From Pseudomonas putida (lineage in GTDB: Bacteria > Pseudomonadota > Gammaproteobacteria > Pseudomonadales > Pseudomonadaceae): a stretch of DNA of 64,000 bases. Numbering within the stretch: the first letter of the stretch is position 1; the number at the start of each line of letters is the position of its first letter. Positions 43,691-53,145 of the stretch are shown piece by piece. The DNA lies in assembly GCF_001976065.1 (NCBI RefSeq), contig NZ_MNAH01000004.1:250519-314518 (forward strand), read 5' to 3'. The notes beneath the pieces are model-generated. The model was not told the DNA's origin. It ran no database searches and saw only the letters and a program-made list of their open reading frames with translations. The position numbers were made by a program, and so were the translations under genes.

Positions 43691-44662
43691 TCAGACGGCC
43701 ATTGGCGCGGTCATCGGTGCGTGATGTTCGTAACCTTCCAGCGAGAAATCGCCCGGCTCCACCAGTTCCAGCCACTCCGGCTGATAAACACCGGTCTTGG
43801 CAAACTCCGGCACACGGTCGCTGATCACCAGTTTCGGCATCGGGAACGGCTCGCGCTTGAGCTGTTCGTTGAGCATGTCCAAGTGGTTTTCGTAGACGTG
43901 GGCATCGCCGATGAAATAGGTGAACCAGCGCGGCGTGTAGCCGGTCAGGCGGCCGATCAGGCTCAGCAGCGCGGCGCCTTCGGTGAGGTTGAACGGCGTG
44001 CCCAGGCCCAGGTCGTTCGAACGGATGTAGAGGGTCAGGGAAATCTCCTTGGTCTCGACGTTCGGGTGAAACTGGTACAGCAGGTGACACGGCGGCAACG
44101 CCATTTCATCGAGCTGGGCGACGTTCCAGCCGTGGAACAGGATACGCCGGCTGCCCGGGTCCTTGATGATGGTGTCGATGCACTGGCGAACCTGGTCGAT
44201 GGCCTTGTACAGCACCACGTAGGCCTGGCCATTTTCTTCGCCTTCTGCGATCTGGCGGTAGCCTTGCTTCAGGGTTTGCTCGATGGCGGCCGGGTTACTG
44301 AGCGGGATCTGCTTGTACGCCGGCCATTTGCGCCATTGCACGCCATAGATCTCACCGAGGTCGTCTTCACCCTGGCGGAACGGATTGGCCAGCCACTGGG
44401 CGTTTTCGTTGGCGTTCTGGTCCCAGACCTTGCAGCCCAACGCACGGAATTGGGCGGCATTGTTCACACCACGCAAAAACCCGCACATCTCGCCGATGGC
44501 CGATTTGAAGGCCATCTTGCGCGTGGTGATCGCCGGGAAACCTTCCTTCAGGTCGTAGCGCAGCATCGCGCCCGGAAAGCTGATGGTGTTCACGCCCGTG
44601 CGGTTCGCCTGTTTGGTGCCGTTCTTGATGACGTGGGCGACCAGTTCGAGATATTGCTTCAT
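43691..44662 (-). CDS. thyA: Thymidylate synthase
   Basis: This 323-residue enzyme methylates dUMP to dTMP using methylene-tetrahydrofolate. The catalytic Cys is in LPPCHLLYQFH; the folate-binding and dUMP-binding segments (YIRSNDLGLGTPFNL and FIGDAHVYENH) are in place. It is about 60 residues longer than E. coli ThyA because of a central insertion (near YKQIPLSNPAAIEQTLKQG), as in the longer bacterial form. It is downstream of lgt (49-base gap), the conserved lgt-thyA pair. Confidence 0.97.
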   Translation of the reverse strand: MKQYLELVAHVIKNGTKQANRTGVNTISFPGAMLRYDLKEGFPAITTRKMAFKSAIGEMCGFLRGVNNAAQFRALGCKVWDQNANENAQWLANPFRQGEDDLGEIYGVQWRKWPAYKQIPLSNPAAIEQTLKQGYRQIAEGEENGQAYVVLYKAIDQVRQCIDTIIKDPGSRRILFHGWNVAQLDEMALPPCHLLYQFHPNVETKEISLTLYIRSNDLGLGTPFNLTEGAALLSLIGRLTGYTPRWFTYFIGDAHVYENHLDMLNEQLKREPFPMPKLVISDRVPEFAKTGVYQPEWLELVEPGDFSLEGYEHHAPMTAPMAV

Positions 44663-44711
44663 GAGTTACCTGTGTCCTTGAACCCGCAGCCATCGCTACG
44701 GGGTTCGAATT

Positions 44712-45518
44712 TTATACGGCTGCCGCTGGAGTCGCCGGGGCGCGGTGATACGCCAGCCAGATCAGGAACAACCCGCCGACGATCATCGGCACGCACAGCA
44801 CCTGACCCATGGTCAGCCAGTTCCAGGCCAGATAGCCCAGTTGCGCATCCGGTACGCGGACAAATTCGACGATGAAACGGAAGATGCCGTAGAACAGCGC
44901 GAACATCCCCGATACCGCCATGGTCGGGCGCGGCTTGCGCGAGAACAGCCAGAGGATCAGGAACAGCGCCACGCCTTCAAGCGCAAACTGATACAGCTGC
45001 GAGGGGTGACGCGCCAGTTGCGCCGGATCGGTCGGGAAGACCATCGCCCACGGCACATCGGTGGCCTTACCCCACAACTCGGCGTTGATGAAGTTGCCGA
45101 TCCGTCCGGCGCCGAGGCCGATCGGCACCATCGGCGCGACGAAATCCATCAGCTGGAAAAACGACTTGTTGTTCTTTTTGCCGAACCACAAGGCTGCCAG
45201 CATCACGCCGATGAAGCCGCCGTGGAACGACATGCCGCCCTTCCACACTTCAAAGATCAACAGCGGGTTGGCGATATAGGCACTCAGATCGTAGAACAAT
45301 ACGTAGCCCAGGCGACCACCGACAATCACCCCCATCGACATCCAGAACACCATGTCGGAGAGCTTCTCCTTGTTCCAGGTCGGGTCGAAGCGGTTCAACC
45401 GGCGCGAGGCCAGCAGCCAGGCGCCGCCGATGCCGATCAGGTACATCAACCCGTACCAGTGGATTTTCAGCGGACCGATGGCCAGGGCCACCGGGTCGAT
45501 CTGCGGGTAAGGCAGCAT
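44712..45518 (-). CDS. lgt: Prolipoprotein diacylglyceryl transferase
   Basis: This 268-residue inner-membrane enzyme with about seven helices attaches diacylglycerol to the lipobox Cys. HGGFIGVML and the Lgt signature GRIGNFINAELWG are intact, with the catalytic Arg and His regions present. It is the first gene of the lgt-thyA unit. A gap of about 90 bases separates it from the TauE-type gene on the same strand. Confidence 0.97.
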   Translation of the reverse strand: MLPYPQIDPVALAIGPLKIHWYGLMYLIGIGGAWLLASRRLNRFDPTWNKEKLSDMVFWMSMGVIVGGRLGYVLFYDLSAYIANPLLIFEVWKGGMSFHGGFIGVMLAALWFGKKNNKSFFQLMDFVAPMVPIGLGAGRIGNFINAELWGKATDVPWAMVFPTDPAQLARHPSQLYQFALEGVALFLILWLFSRKPRPTMAVSGMFALFYGIFRFIVEFVRVPDAQLGYLAWNWLTMGQVLCVPMIVGGLFLIWLAYHRAPATPAAAV

Positions 45519-45608
45519 TGCGACTCCTCATGAGTTCATATCAATTCCCGGGCGACGCTGCCACCTCAGGATTAAGCCAGTATTGCGCTGCCCGTCAGAG
45601 CAGATGCT

Positions 45609-46391
45609 TCAGACTAGAAAGTTCAGACCGACGCAGAACAGCAAAGCCGCAAACAGTCTTTTCAGCAACCTTGGCGACAGATTGTGCGCCAGTCGCGCGC
45701 CGAAACGGGCGAAGACCATGCTGGTCAGGGCTATGCCCAATAACGCCGGCAGATAAATGAAACCGAGACTATGGGCTGGCAGTAACGGATCGTGCCAGCC
45801 CAGAATCATGAAAAATAATGCACTGGACAATGCAATCGGCAGGCCGCAGGCCGATGAGGTCGCCACCGCCTGCTGCATCGGCACACTGCGCCAGGTCAGG
45901 AACGGCACCGTCAGCGAACCGCCGCCAATGCCGAAAATCGCCGAAGCCCAGCCAATCACGCCGCCGGCGACGGTCAGACCGACTTTCCCCGGCACCGTTC
46001 GGCTGGCCTTTGGCCTTAGGTCCAACGCCAGCTGCGCGGCGATGACCAGGGCGAACACGCCGATGATCTTCTGGAGGTTGGGCCCGGAGATCGCTTCGGC
46101 GGTCAGTGCACCAAAACCCGCACCGATCAGGATGCCCAGGGTCATCCACGCAAAAATTGGCCAGCGCACCGCCCCGCGGCGGTGATGCTCACGAATGGCG
46201 TTGACCGAGGTAAAGATGATCGTCGCCAGCGAGGTGCCCACGGCCAGGTGCGTGAGGATCGACGGATCAAATCCCTGCGCTTTAAAGCTGAATACCAGCA
46301 CCGGGACGATGATGATTCCGCCCCCTACGCCGAACAGCCCGGCCAGCACTCCGGCACAGGCGCCGAGCGCCAGATAGAGCAGAAATTCCAT
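45609..46391 (-). CDS. TauE/SafE family membrane transporter
   Basis: This 260-residue protein has about eight membrane segments; it begins MEFLLYLALGACAGVLAGLF, and a Gly-rich GVGGGIIIVPVLV motif is characteristic of the family (sulfite or organosulfur anion exporters). ATG at 46391 is chosen because GGGGAAACAGC precedes it and a helix starts there; the longer frame upstream is unsupported. It is part of the same leftward unit as lgt-thyA, at least by orientation. The substrate is unknown. Confidence 0.85.
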   Translation of the reverse strand: MEFLLYLALGACAGVLAGLFGVGGGIIIVPVLVFSFKAQGFDPSILTHLAVGTSLATIIFTSVNAIREHHRRGAVRWPIFAWMTLGILIGAGFGALTAEAISGPNLQKIIGVFALVIAAQLALDLRPKASRTVPGKVGLTVAGGVIGWASAIFGIGGGSLTVPFLTWRSVPMQQAVATSSACGLPIALSSALFFMILGWHDPLLPAHSLGFIYLPALLGIALTSMVFARFGARLAHNLSPRLLKRLFAALLFCVGLNFLV

Positions 46392-46523
46392 GCTGTTTCC
46401 CCACCCAACCCCAAAACCGGAGCGGCATGGTAACGGATGCATGGCCTCGGGCTCCACTGGATGGCGATGGATACCCGCACGATGACTGCGTAGAGTGGGC
46501 AAAAAACACACAAGGATCACCTT

Positions 46524-47270
46524 ATGTGCCTGATTGTTTTCGCTTGGCGACCGGGCCACGCCCAACCGCTGATCGTGGCGGCCAACCGCGACGAATTCTA
46601 TGCCCGCCCCAGCCTGCCGCTGGCGCAATGGCCCAAAGCACCGCACGTGCACGCCGGGCGTGACCTGGAGGCGGGGGGCACCTGGCTGGGTGTCGGCGCC
46701 AACGGGCGTTTTGCCGCGCTGACCAACATCCGCGATCCGCATCGACCGCCGGGGCGCCGGTCCCGCGGTGAATTGGTGGCGAGGTTTCTTACCGAAGACC
46801 TGCCGATTGATGACTATTTAGTCGAGGTTGTCGCGCGCTCGCCGGAATATGGCGGGTTTAACCTGCTGATCGGCAACGCCAACGAGTTGTGGCACTTCAA
46901 TGCCCGGGAATCGGAAGCGGTGATGCTGCAACCGGGGGTCTACGGCTTGTCGAATGCCGGGCTGGATACGCCGTGGCCGAAACTGCTCAAGGCCAGGGCG
47001 GCGTTGAGTGAAGTGCTGGATGATCCGCAACCCCAGGCGCTGCTGAAGTTGTTGAACGATCCGCAAACCGCACCGTTTGCCGAGTTGCCGGATACCGGGG
47101 TGGGGCTGGCGACTGAGACATTGCTGTCGAGTGTGTTCATTGCCAGCCAGAGTTATGGAACGCGGGCGAGTACGGCGTTGATCGTGCAGGCGGATGGCTC
47201 GCGGCGGTTGGTCGAACGGAGTTTCGGGCCGTATGGCGGGCATCTTGGGGAAGTAGAGATCAGCATTTAG
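46524..47270 (+). CDS. NRDE-family protein (TANGO2 homologue)
   Basis: This 248-residue protein starts MCLIVFAWRPGH, with a Cys at position 2, and has the motif AANRDEFYARP that gives the family its name (Asn-Arg-Asp-Glu). The family has an Ntn-hydrolase-like fold, and the N-terminal Cys may be a nucleophile. The human homologue TANGO2 is linked to lipid or heme handling; the bacterial role is not settled. It is monocistronic, followed by a REP doublet. Confidence 0.88.
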   Translation: MCLIVFAWRPGHAQPLIVAANRDEFYARPSLPLAQWPKAPHVHAGRDLEAGGTWLGVGANGRFAALTNIRDPHRPPGRRSRGELVARFLTEDLPIDDYLVEVVARSPEYGGFNLLIGNANELWHFNARESEAVMLQPGVYGLSNAGLDTPWPKLLKARAALSEVLDDPQPQALLKLLNDPQTAPFAELPDTGVGLATETLLSSVFIASQSYGTRASTALIVQADGSRRLVERSFGPYGGHLGEVEISI

Positions 47271-47283
47271 TTGCGCTGTCCCA

Positions 47284-47338
47284 ATCGCGAGCAGGCTCGC
47301 TCCCACAGGGGAATGTGGGAGCGGGCTTGCTCGCGAAG
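47284..47338. repeat. REP doublet between the NRDE gene and ptsP
   Basis: GCGAGCAGGCTCGCTCCCAC and GTGGGAGCGGGCTTGCTCGC are inverted with a loop of only about 7 bases. They lie between convergent genes and so may end both transcripts. Confidence 0.88.
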
Positions 47339-47352
47339 GGGGCGCCGCAGGT

Positions 47353-49632
47353 TTAGAGGGCCTTGATCGCCGCCGGATTGATCATCCGCGCCAACCCGAG
47401 GTTCTTCAGCGCCAATTGCAGCGAGCTGTGGATAACCTGCGGGTTGTCGATGGTCATCAACTCGGCCAGCAATTCCCTGGCCTTGCTCAGGTTGATCTGG
47501 CGCAGCATCCACTTCACCTTCGGCAGGTTAGTGGCGTTCATCGACAGGCTGTCGAAGCCCATCGCCATCAGCAGCACCGCCGCAGCCGGATCACCGGCCA
47601 TTTCGCCACAGATACTCACCGGCTTGCCTTCGGCATGGGCATCACGCACCACGTTCTGCAGGGCCTGGAGCACCGCCGGATGCAAGTAGTCATAGAGGTC
47701 GGCTACCCGCGGGTTGTTGCGATCCACGGCCAGCAGGTACTGGGTCAGGTCGTTGGAACCGACCGAAAGGAAGTCCACTTGCCGTGCCAATTCCCTGGTC
47801 TGATAAACCGCGGCCGGAATTTCGATCATCACGCCAACCGGCGGCATGGGGACGTCGCACCCTTCGTCGCGAACCTCACCCCAGGCACGGTGAATCAGGT
47901 GCAGGGCTTCTTCCAGCTCATGCGTGCCGGAGATCATCGGCAGCAGGATCCGCAGGTTGTTCAAGCCTTCGCTGGCCTTGAGCATGGCACGGGTCTGCAC
48001 CAGGAAGATTTCCGGGTGGTCGAGGGTGACCCGAATGCCGCGCCAGCCGAGGAACGGGTTGTCTTCCTTGATCGGGAAGTACGACAGCGATTTGTCACCG
48101 CCGATGTCCAGGCTGCGCATGGTCACCGGTTGCGGGTGGAAGGCGGCGAGTTGCTCGCGGTAGATCGCCAGTTGTTCCTTTTCGCTGGGGAACCGCTGGT
48201 TGATCATGAACGGCACTTCGGTGCGATACAGCCCGACGCCTTCGGCGCCGCGTTTCTGTGCTCGCGCCACATCCGCCAACAGGCCGGTGTTGACCCACAG
48301 CGGCATGCGGTGGCCATCGACCGTGACACACGGCAGGTCACGCAGCGCATCAAGGCCCAGGGCCAGTTGTTTCTCTTCTTCCACCATCTCGGCGAACTGC
48401 TTGCGCAGCACGTCGCTGGGGTTGGTATAAACCTCGCCGCGATGACCGTCGACGATCATGCCAATGCCATCGACCTTGGAATACGGCAGGTCGACCAGGC
48501 CCATCACCGTCGGAATGCCCATGGCCCGGGCCAGAATCGCGACATGGGAGTTACCCGAACCGAGTACCGATACCAGGCCCACCAGCTTGTTTTCCGGCAC
48601 CTCGCCGAGCATGGCCGGCGTCAGTTCCTCGCTGACCAGGATGGTATTGTCGGGGTAGACCAGGGTTTGCTGGCGCTCTTCCTGCAAGTAGGCGAGCAGG
48701 CGCCGACCCAGGTCCTTGACGTCCGAGGCGCGCTCACGCAGGTAGGCATCGTCCATCAGTTCGAAACGGTTGACGTGATCGGTGACCACTTGACGCAACG
48801 CGCCCTGGGCCCACTGGCCGGTCTTGATCACGGTGGTCACTTCGTTGCCCAGCGCCGCGTCGTCGAGCATCATCAGGTAGACGTCGAACAGGGCCCGTTC
48901 TTCCGGGCGCAATTGGGTGGCGAGCTTGGCCGACAAGGTGCGCATGTCGGCCCGCACACCTTCGATGGCGGTCTTGAACAGCCCGAGTTCCGCGTCGATG
49001 TCGGTAATGGTCTTGTCGGGCACCACGTCCAGATCGGCCGGTGGCAGCATGACCACCGCCGTGCCCACCGCCGCGCCAGGCGAGCCCGGCACACCGACGA
49101 ACTTGGCTTCCTGGATACCCTTGCCCTGCCGCCCCAAACCACGGATCGAGCCGGTGGCCTCGGCGTGGGCAATTACCCCGGCGAGCTGCGCGCTCATGGT
49201 CACGAGGAAGGCTTCTTCACCCTCGTCGAACTGGCGGCGTTCCTTTTGCTGGATGACCAACACGCCGACGACGCGACGGTGGTGAATGATCGGCGCCCCG
49301 AGGAACGAGGCGTAGCGCTCTTCACCGGTTTCGGCGAAGTAGCGGTACCGCGGGTGATCCGCGGCGTTTTCAAGGTTCAGGGGTTCTTCACGCGTGCCGA
49401 CCAGGCCGACCAGACCTTCATTGGGTGCCATGCTGACCTTGCCGATCGAGCGCTTGTTCAAGCCCTCGGTGGCCATCAGCACGAACCGGTTGGTCTCCGG
49501 GTCAAGCAGGTAGACCGAGCAGACCTGGCTGCCCATGGCCTCTTTGACGCGCAACACAATAATCCCCAACGCCGCCTTGAGATCCTTGGCGGAGTTAACT
49601 TCCTGGACGATCTTGCGCAGCGTATTGAGCAT
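47353..49632 (-). CDS. ptsP: Phosphoenolpyruvate-protein phosphotransferase PtsP (EI-Ntr)
   Basis: This 759-residue enzyme has an N-terminal GAF domain (about 1-165), then an EI phosphoryl-domain with the catalytic His in GSGNSHVAILARAMGIPTVMG, and a PEP-binding TIM barrel with GGDKSLSYFP, PVGVMIEIPAA and the late Cys in SICGEMAGDP. It starts the nitrogen PTS relay to NPr and EIIA-Ntr. rppH lies 22 bases upstream on the same strand, the conserved rppH-ptsP operon. Confidence 0.96.
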   Translation of the reverse strand: MLNTLRKIVQEVNSAKDLKAALGIIVLRVKEAMGSQVCSVYLLDPETNRFVLMATEGLNKRSIGKVSMAPNEGLVGLVGTREEPLNLENAADHPRYRYFAETGEERYASFLGAPIIHHRRVVGVLVIQQKERRQFDEGEEAFLVTMSAQLAGVIAHAEATGSIRGLGRQGKGIQEAKFVGVPGSPGAAVGTAVVMLPPADLDVVPDKTITDIDAELGLFKTAIEGVRADMRTLSAKLATQLRPEERALFDVYLMMLDDAALGNEVTTVIKTGQWAQGALRQVVTDHVNRFELMDDAYLRERASDVKDLGRRLLAYLQEERQQTLVYPDNTILVSEELTPAMLGEVPENKLVGLVSVLGSGNSHVAILARAMGIPTVMGLVDLPYSKVDGIGMIVDGHRGEVYTNPSDVLRKQFAEMVEEEKQLALGLDALRDLPCVTVDGHRMPLWVNTGLLADVARAQKRGAEGVGLYRTEVPFMINQRFPSEKEQLAIYREQLAAFHPQPVTMRSLDIGGDKSLSYFPIKEDNPFLGWRGIRVTLDHPEIFLVQTRAMLKASEGLNNLRILLPMISGTHELEEALHLIHRAWGEVRDEGCDVPMPPVGVMIEIPAAVYQTRELARQVDFLSVGSNDLTQYLLAVDRNNPRVADLYDYLHPAVLQALQNVVRDAHAEGKPVSICGEMAGDPAAAVLLMAMGFDSLSMNATNLPKVKWMLRQINLSKARELLAELMTIDNPQVIHSSLQLALKNLGLARMINPAAIKAL

Positions 49633-49654
49633 GGCTCGGGGTCGAACTCCGTCG

Positions 49655-50134
49655 TCAGTCGCGCGCTAAAAGGCGCGGGGCAAGCTCTTTGAGGGCGCGT
49701 CGATACACCTCGCGCTTGAATGTCACCACCTGGCCCAACGGATACCAATAGCTGACCCAGCGCCAGCCATCGAATTCCGGTTTACCGGTCAAATCCATCC
49801 GCACCCGCTGCTCGTTGGAGATCAGGCGCAGGAGAAACCATTTCTGTTTCTGGCCGATGCACAGCGGCTGGCTGTGCGTCCTGACCAGGCGTTGCGGCAA
49901 ACGATAGCGCAACCAGCCCCGGGTGCAGGCGAGTATTTCAACATCTTCGCGCTCCAGGCCCACTTCTTCGTTCAGCTCGCGGTACAAGGCGTCTTCCGGC
50001 GTCTCCTGGGGATTGATCCCACCTTGAGGAAACTGCCAGGCATCTTGATTGATTCGGCGAGCCCATAGCACCTGGCCGGCATCATTCGTGAGAATGATCC
50101 CGACATTAGGACGGAAACCATCGGGGTCGATCAC
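49655..50134 (-). CDS. rppH: RNA pyrophosphohydrolase RppH
   Basis: This 159-residue Nudix enzyme removes pyrophosphate from mRNA 5-prime ends and so triggers RNase E decay. The Nudix box GGINPQETPEDALYRELNEEVGL is complete (the box is 23 residues; E and R positions as expected). The N-terminus IDPDGFRPNVGIILTN is characteristic. GTG at 50134 is used because GAGGTTGTTGCC precedes it and the family starts at this residue; a longer frame to 50194 lacks support. Confidence 0.93.
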   Translation of the reverse strand: MIDPDGFRPNVGIILTNDAGQVLWARRINQDAWQFPQGGINPQETPEDALYRELNEEVGLEREDVEILACTRGWLRYRLPQRLVRTHSQPLCIGQKQKWFLLRLISNEQRVRMDLTGKPEFDGWRWVSYWYPLGQVVTFKREVYRRALKELAPRLLARD

Positions 50135-50277
50135 GGCAACAACCTCGCAAACGCATGTCCTCGCATTGTTCCACAAAGGTTGTGAAGGCAGCAACGCACC
50201 GGTCTACGTTATGTGCACTCTTGTGAAAAGTCCGTATTCTGGACACCTTTCTACAGACTTTTCAGCGAGTAACTGCA

Positions 50278-50934
50278 ATGCGGCTGGCTTTATTCGACTT
50301 GGACAACACGCTTCTGGGCGGCGACAGCGACCACGCCTGGGGCGATTACCTGTGTGAGCGCGGCTTCCTCGACGCCGTCGCCTACAAGACACGCAACGAC
50401 GAGTTTTACCAGGACTACCTGGCTGGCAAGCTGGATAACGCCGCCTACCTGAATTTCTGCCTGGAAGTGCTCGGCCGTACCGAAATGGCCACCCTGGATC
50501 TATGGCACAGCGACTACATGCGCGACTGCATCGAACCGATCGTGCTGCCCAAGGCGATCGAGTTGCTGGCCCAGCACCGCGATGCCGGCGACAAACTGGT
50601 GATCATTACCGCCACCAACCGCTTCGTGACCGGCCCCATCGCCACGCGCCTGGGCGTCGAGACCTTGATCGCCACCGAATGCGAAATGCAGGATGGCCGC
50701 TACACCGGGCGCAGTACCGATGTACCGTGCTTCCGTGAAGGCAAGGTGACAAGGCTGAATCGTTGGCTGGAAGAAACCGGGCACAACCTCGAGGACAGCT
50801 ACTTTTATAGCGACTCGATGAATGACCTGGCGTTGCTGGAGCAGGTGGCGAATCCGGTGGCGGTTGATCCGGATTCGAATTTGCGGGCTGAGGCCGAGAA
50901 ACGTGGCTGGCCGGTGATTTCGTTGCGCGATTGA
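50278..50934 (+). CDS. HAD-superfamily IB phosphatase (SerB-like)
   Basis: This 218-residue protein has the HAD motif I LFDLDNTLLGGDS, motif II ITATNRF, and motif III/IV YSDSMNDLALLE. Subfamily IB includes phosphoserine phosphatases and histidinol-phosphatase-like enzymes. The helical cap is embedded between motifs I and II. It is divergent from rppH, with an AGCGAGTAACTGCA upstream region. The substrate is not deducible. Confidence 0.88.
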   Translation: MRLALFDLDNTLLGGDSDHAWGDYLCERGFLDAVAYKTRNDEFYQDYLAGKLDNAAYLNFCLEVLGRTEMATLDLWHSDYMRDCIEPIVLPKAIELLAQHRDAGDKLVIITATNRFVTGPIATRLGVETLIATECEMQDGRYTGRSTDVPCFREGKVTRLNRWLEETGHNLEDSYFYSDSMNDLALLEQVANPVAVDPDSNLRAEAEKRGWPVISLRD

Positions 50935-50941
50935 CATTGCT

Positions 50942-50996
50942 TTCGCGAGCAAGCCCGCTCCCACATTCTAATGTGGGAGCGGGCTTGCTCGCGAAG
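50942..50996. repeat. REP doublet after the HAD phosphatase gene
   Basis: TCGCGAGCAAGCCCGCTCCC and its inverted partner with a loop of about 8 bases form a near-perfect hairpin, placed between convergent genes. Confidence 0.88.
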
Positions 50997-51017
50997 GTGG
51001 CGACTGGGTCTCAAGCC

Positions 51018-51443
51018 TTACACAGGCTTGGCACCCATCAAGCCGGCAATCGCCACAAAACAGACAAAACTGAACAACGCCAAGGCAAAGGTAAACCTGC
51101 CCACGCCACTCGGCGTCTTGCGCAGCTTGTTCAGCCGCACCAACAACCAGAACCACGCCAACGCCGCCACGGTGTACAGCACACTGGACGCCAGCAACCA
51201 CGTCTGCCCCAGCGGCCAACCCACCAGGTGGACCATCCCCCAGCCGGTAAACGGCATGCTCAACAGCGCCAGCCCCATCAACAACCAGATGAACACTCGT
51301 GGTCGTTGCAGGGTGCGGCTGCCCGCCGTCGCGTCGCCGTTACGCCGCGCGCGCCAGACCCAGATCCCCAGGCTCAGCGCGCCCAGCAGCAACACCACCG
51401 TCGCCACCATGTGCGCCGCTTTCAGGGCCGTTAACGTTTCCAT
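51018..51443 (-). CDS. DUF2269-like integral membrane protein
   Basis: This 141-residue protein has four predicted membrane helices (about residues 8-28, 50-70, 80-103 and 116-138), spaced by basic loops. It resembles DUF2269 proteins (KAAHMVATVVLLLGALSLGIW at the start). There is no catalytic motif. It sits 39 bases upstream of... in reading order after ilvA on the same strand, so it may be transcribed with it. Confidence 0.75.
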   Translation of the reverse strand: METLTALKAAHMVATVVLLLGALSLGIWVWRARRNGDATAGSRTLQRPRVFIWLLMGLALLSMPFTGWGMVHLVGWPLGQTWLLASSVLYTVAALAWFWLLVRLNKLRKTPSGVGRFTFALALFSFVCFVAIAGLMGAKPV

Positions 51444-51482
51444 CGTCGGTATTCCTTATGACCTGCCCATCAGCGTAGCCGC

Positions 51483-52997
51483 TCAGCCCAGAAACAGCTG
51501 ATAGGCCGGGTTGTCGCTTTCATCCCAATACGGGTAGCCGATTTCTTCCAGCGCAGCCGGCACCAGGTGACGTTCCTCGTGAGGCACCTGCAGGCCCGCG
51601 ACCACACGGCCATCGGCCGCGCCATGATTACGATAGTGAAACATCGAGATGTTCCAGCGCCCGCCGAGCTTGTTGAGGAAGTTGAACAGCGCGCCCGGAC
51701 GCTCCGGAAATTCGAAGCGCAGGATCACTTCATCGACCACATGCGCCGCACGACCGCCGACCATGTGACGGATGTGCAACTTGGCCAGTTCGTTGTCGGT
51801 CAGGTCGACGACCGGGAAGCCCTGCTCGCCCAGGCTGGCGATCAACGCACGGCGAGGGTCGGTGTCCGGATGGGTCTGCACGCCGACGAAGATGTGCGCT
51901 TCGCTGCCGGTGTTGTAGCGGTAGTTGAATTCGGTGATCTGGCGCTTGCCAATGGCTTCGCAGAACGCCTTGAAGCTCCCCGGCTTCTCGGGGATGGTCA
52001 CGGCGATGATGGCTTCACGACCCTCGCCCAGTTCGGCGCGCTCGGCGACATGGCGCAGACGGTCGAAATTGACGTTGGCGCCGGAGTCGATGGCCACGAA
52101 GGTCTGGCCGGTAACGCCGCGGGACTCGACATACTTCTTGATCCCGGCCACGCCCAGGGCGCCGGCAGGTTCGGTGATCGAACGGGTATCGTCGTAGATG
52201 TCCTTGATCGCCGCACAGATTTCATCGGTGCTGACGGTGATGACTTCGTCGACGTAGTCTTTGCAGATCTCAAAGGTGTATTGGCCGATCTGAGCCACCG
52301 CGACGCCATCGGCGAAGATGCCCACGGTCGGCAACACCACGCGCTCACCCGCCGCCATGGCAGCTTGCAGGCAATTGGAGTCATCCGGCTCGACGCCGAT
52401 GATCTTGATGTCTGGCCGCAGGTACTTCACGTACGCCGCAATACCGGCGATCAGGCCGCCACCGCCCACCGGCACGAAGATCGCATCCAGAGGCGCCGGG
52501 TGCTGACGCAAAATCTCCATGGCCACCGTGCCCTGCCCGGCAATGGTGTGAGGATCGTCGTAGGGGTGAATGTAGACGTAGCCTTTTTCGTCGACCAGTT
52601 TCAGCGAGTAGGCCAAGGCCTCCGGAAACGAATCGCCGTGCAGCACCACTTTGCCACCACGCGAGCGCACGCCTTCGACCTTGATCTCGGGCGTGGTCTT
52701 GGGCATGACGATGGTGGCTTTTACGCCCAGGACCTTGGCGGCCAGGGCCAGGCCTTGGGCATGGTTGCCGGCGGAAGCGGTGACCACGCCGCGGGCGCGT
52801 TCTTCGTCGCTCAGTTGGGTCAGCTTGTTGTAGGCACCGCGAATCTTGAACGAGAACACCGGCTGCAAGTCTTCACGCTTGAGCAAAATCTCGTTGCCCA
52901 GCCGCTCGGAGAGCTGACGGGCAGTCTGCAATGGGGTTTCTACGGCAACGTCATAAACGCGCGAGGTGAGGATCTTTTTGACGTACTGTTCAAGCAT
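51483..52997 (-). CDS. ilvA: Threonine dehydratase (biosynthetic)
   Basis: This 504-residue PLP enzyme makes 2-oxobutyrate from threonine, the first committed isoleucine step. The PLP Lys lies in FSFKIRGAYNKL and the Gly-rich loop in VGGGGLIAG. The C-terminal third has two ACT-like regulatory repeats (near IIAVTIPEKPGSFKAFC and VILRFEFPERPGALFNFL) for isoleucine/valine control. It is of the long IlvA type and not the short catabolic type. It is divergent from rpiA. Confidence 0.96.
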   Translation of the reverse strand: MLEQYVKKILTSRVYDVAVETPLQTARQLSERLGNEILLKREDLQPVFSFKIRGAYNKLTQLSDEERARGVVTASAGNHAQGLALAAKVLGVKATIVMPKTTPEIKVEGVRSRGGKVVLHGDSFPEALAYSLKLVDEKGYVYIHPYDDPHTIAGQGTVAMEILRQHPAPLDAIFVPVGGGGLIAGIAAYVKYLRPDIKIIGVEPDDSNCLQAAMAAGERVVLPTVGIFADGVAVAQIGQYTFEICKDYVDEVITVSTDEICAAIKDIYDDTRSITEPAGALGVAGIKKYVESRGVTGQTFVAIDSGANVNFDRLRHVAERAELGEGREAIIAVTIPEKPGSFKAFCEAIGKRQITEFNYRYNTGSEAHIFVGVQTHPDTDPRRALIASLGEQGFPVVDLTDNELAKLHIRHMVGGRAAHVVDEVILRFEFPERPGALFNFLNKLGGRWNISMFHYRNHGAADGRVVAGLQVPHEERHLVPAALEEIGYPYWDESDNPAYQLFLG

Positions 52998-53145
52998 CGG
53001 AAAGCATCACTGAGCGGGTTGGGCAGGATCAAGGAGTCTAACCCGGCTTTTGGCCGCACGACCACACGAATCAAGAGGTTTTGCCTCGCCATGGGGCTAT
53101 AATGCCTGCCTTTGCGTTCTTACCTTGCCCGCTTCCGGAGCCCGC

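Noticed and set aside
47416..49692. Plus-strand frame of about 758 codons opposite ptsP
   Set aside because: It is an antisense shadow of a high-GC gene; the His/Gln/Arg-rich translation lacks any domain, whereas ptsP on the other strand is fully recognisable.
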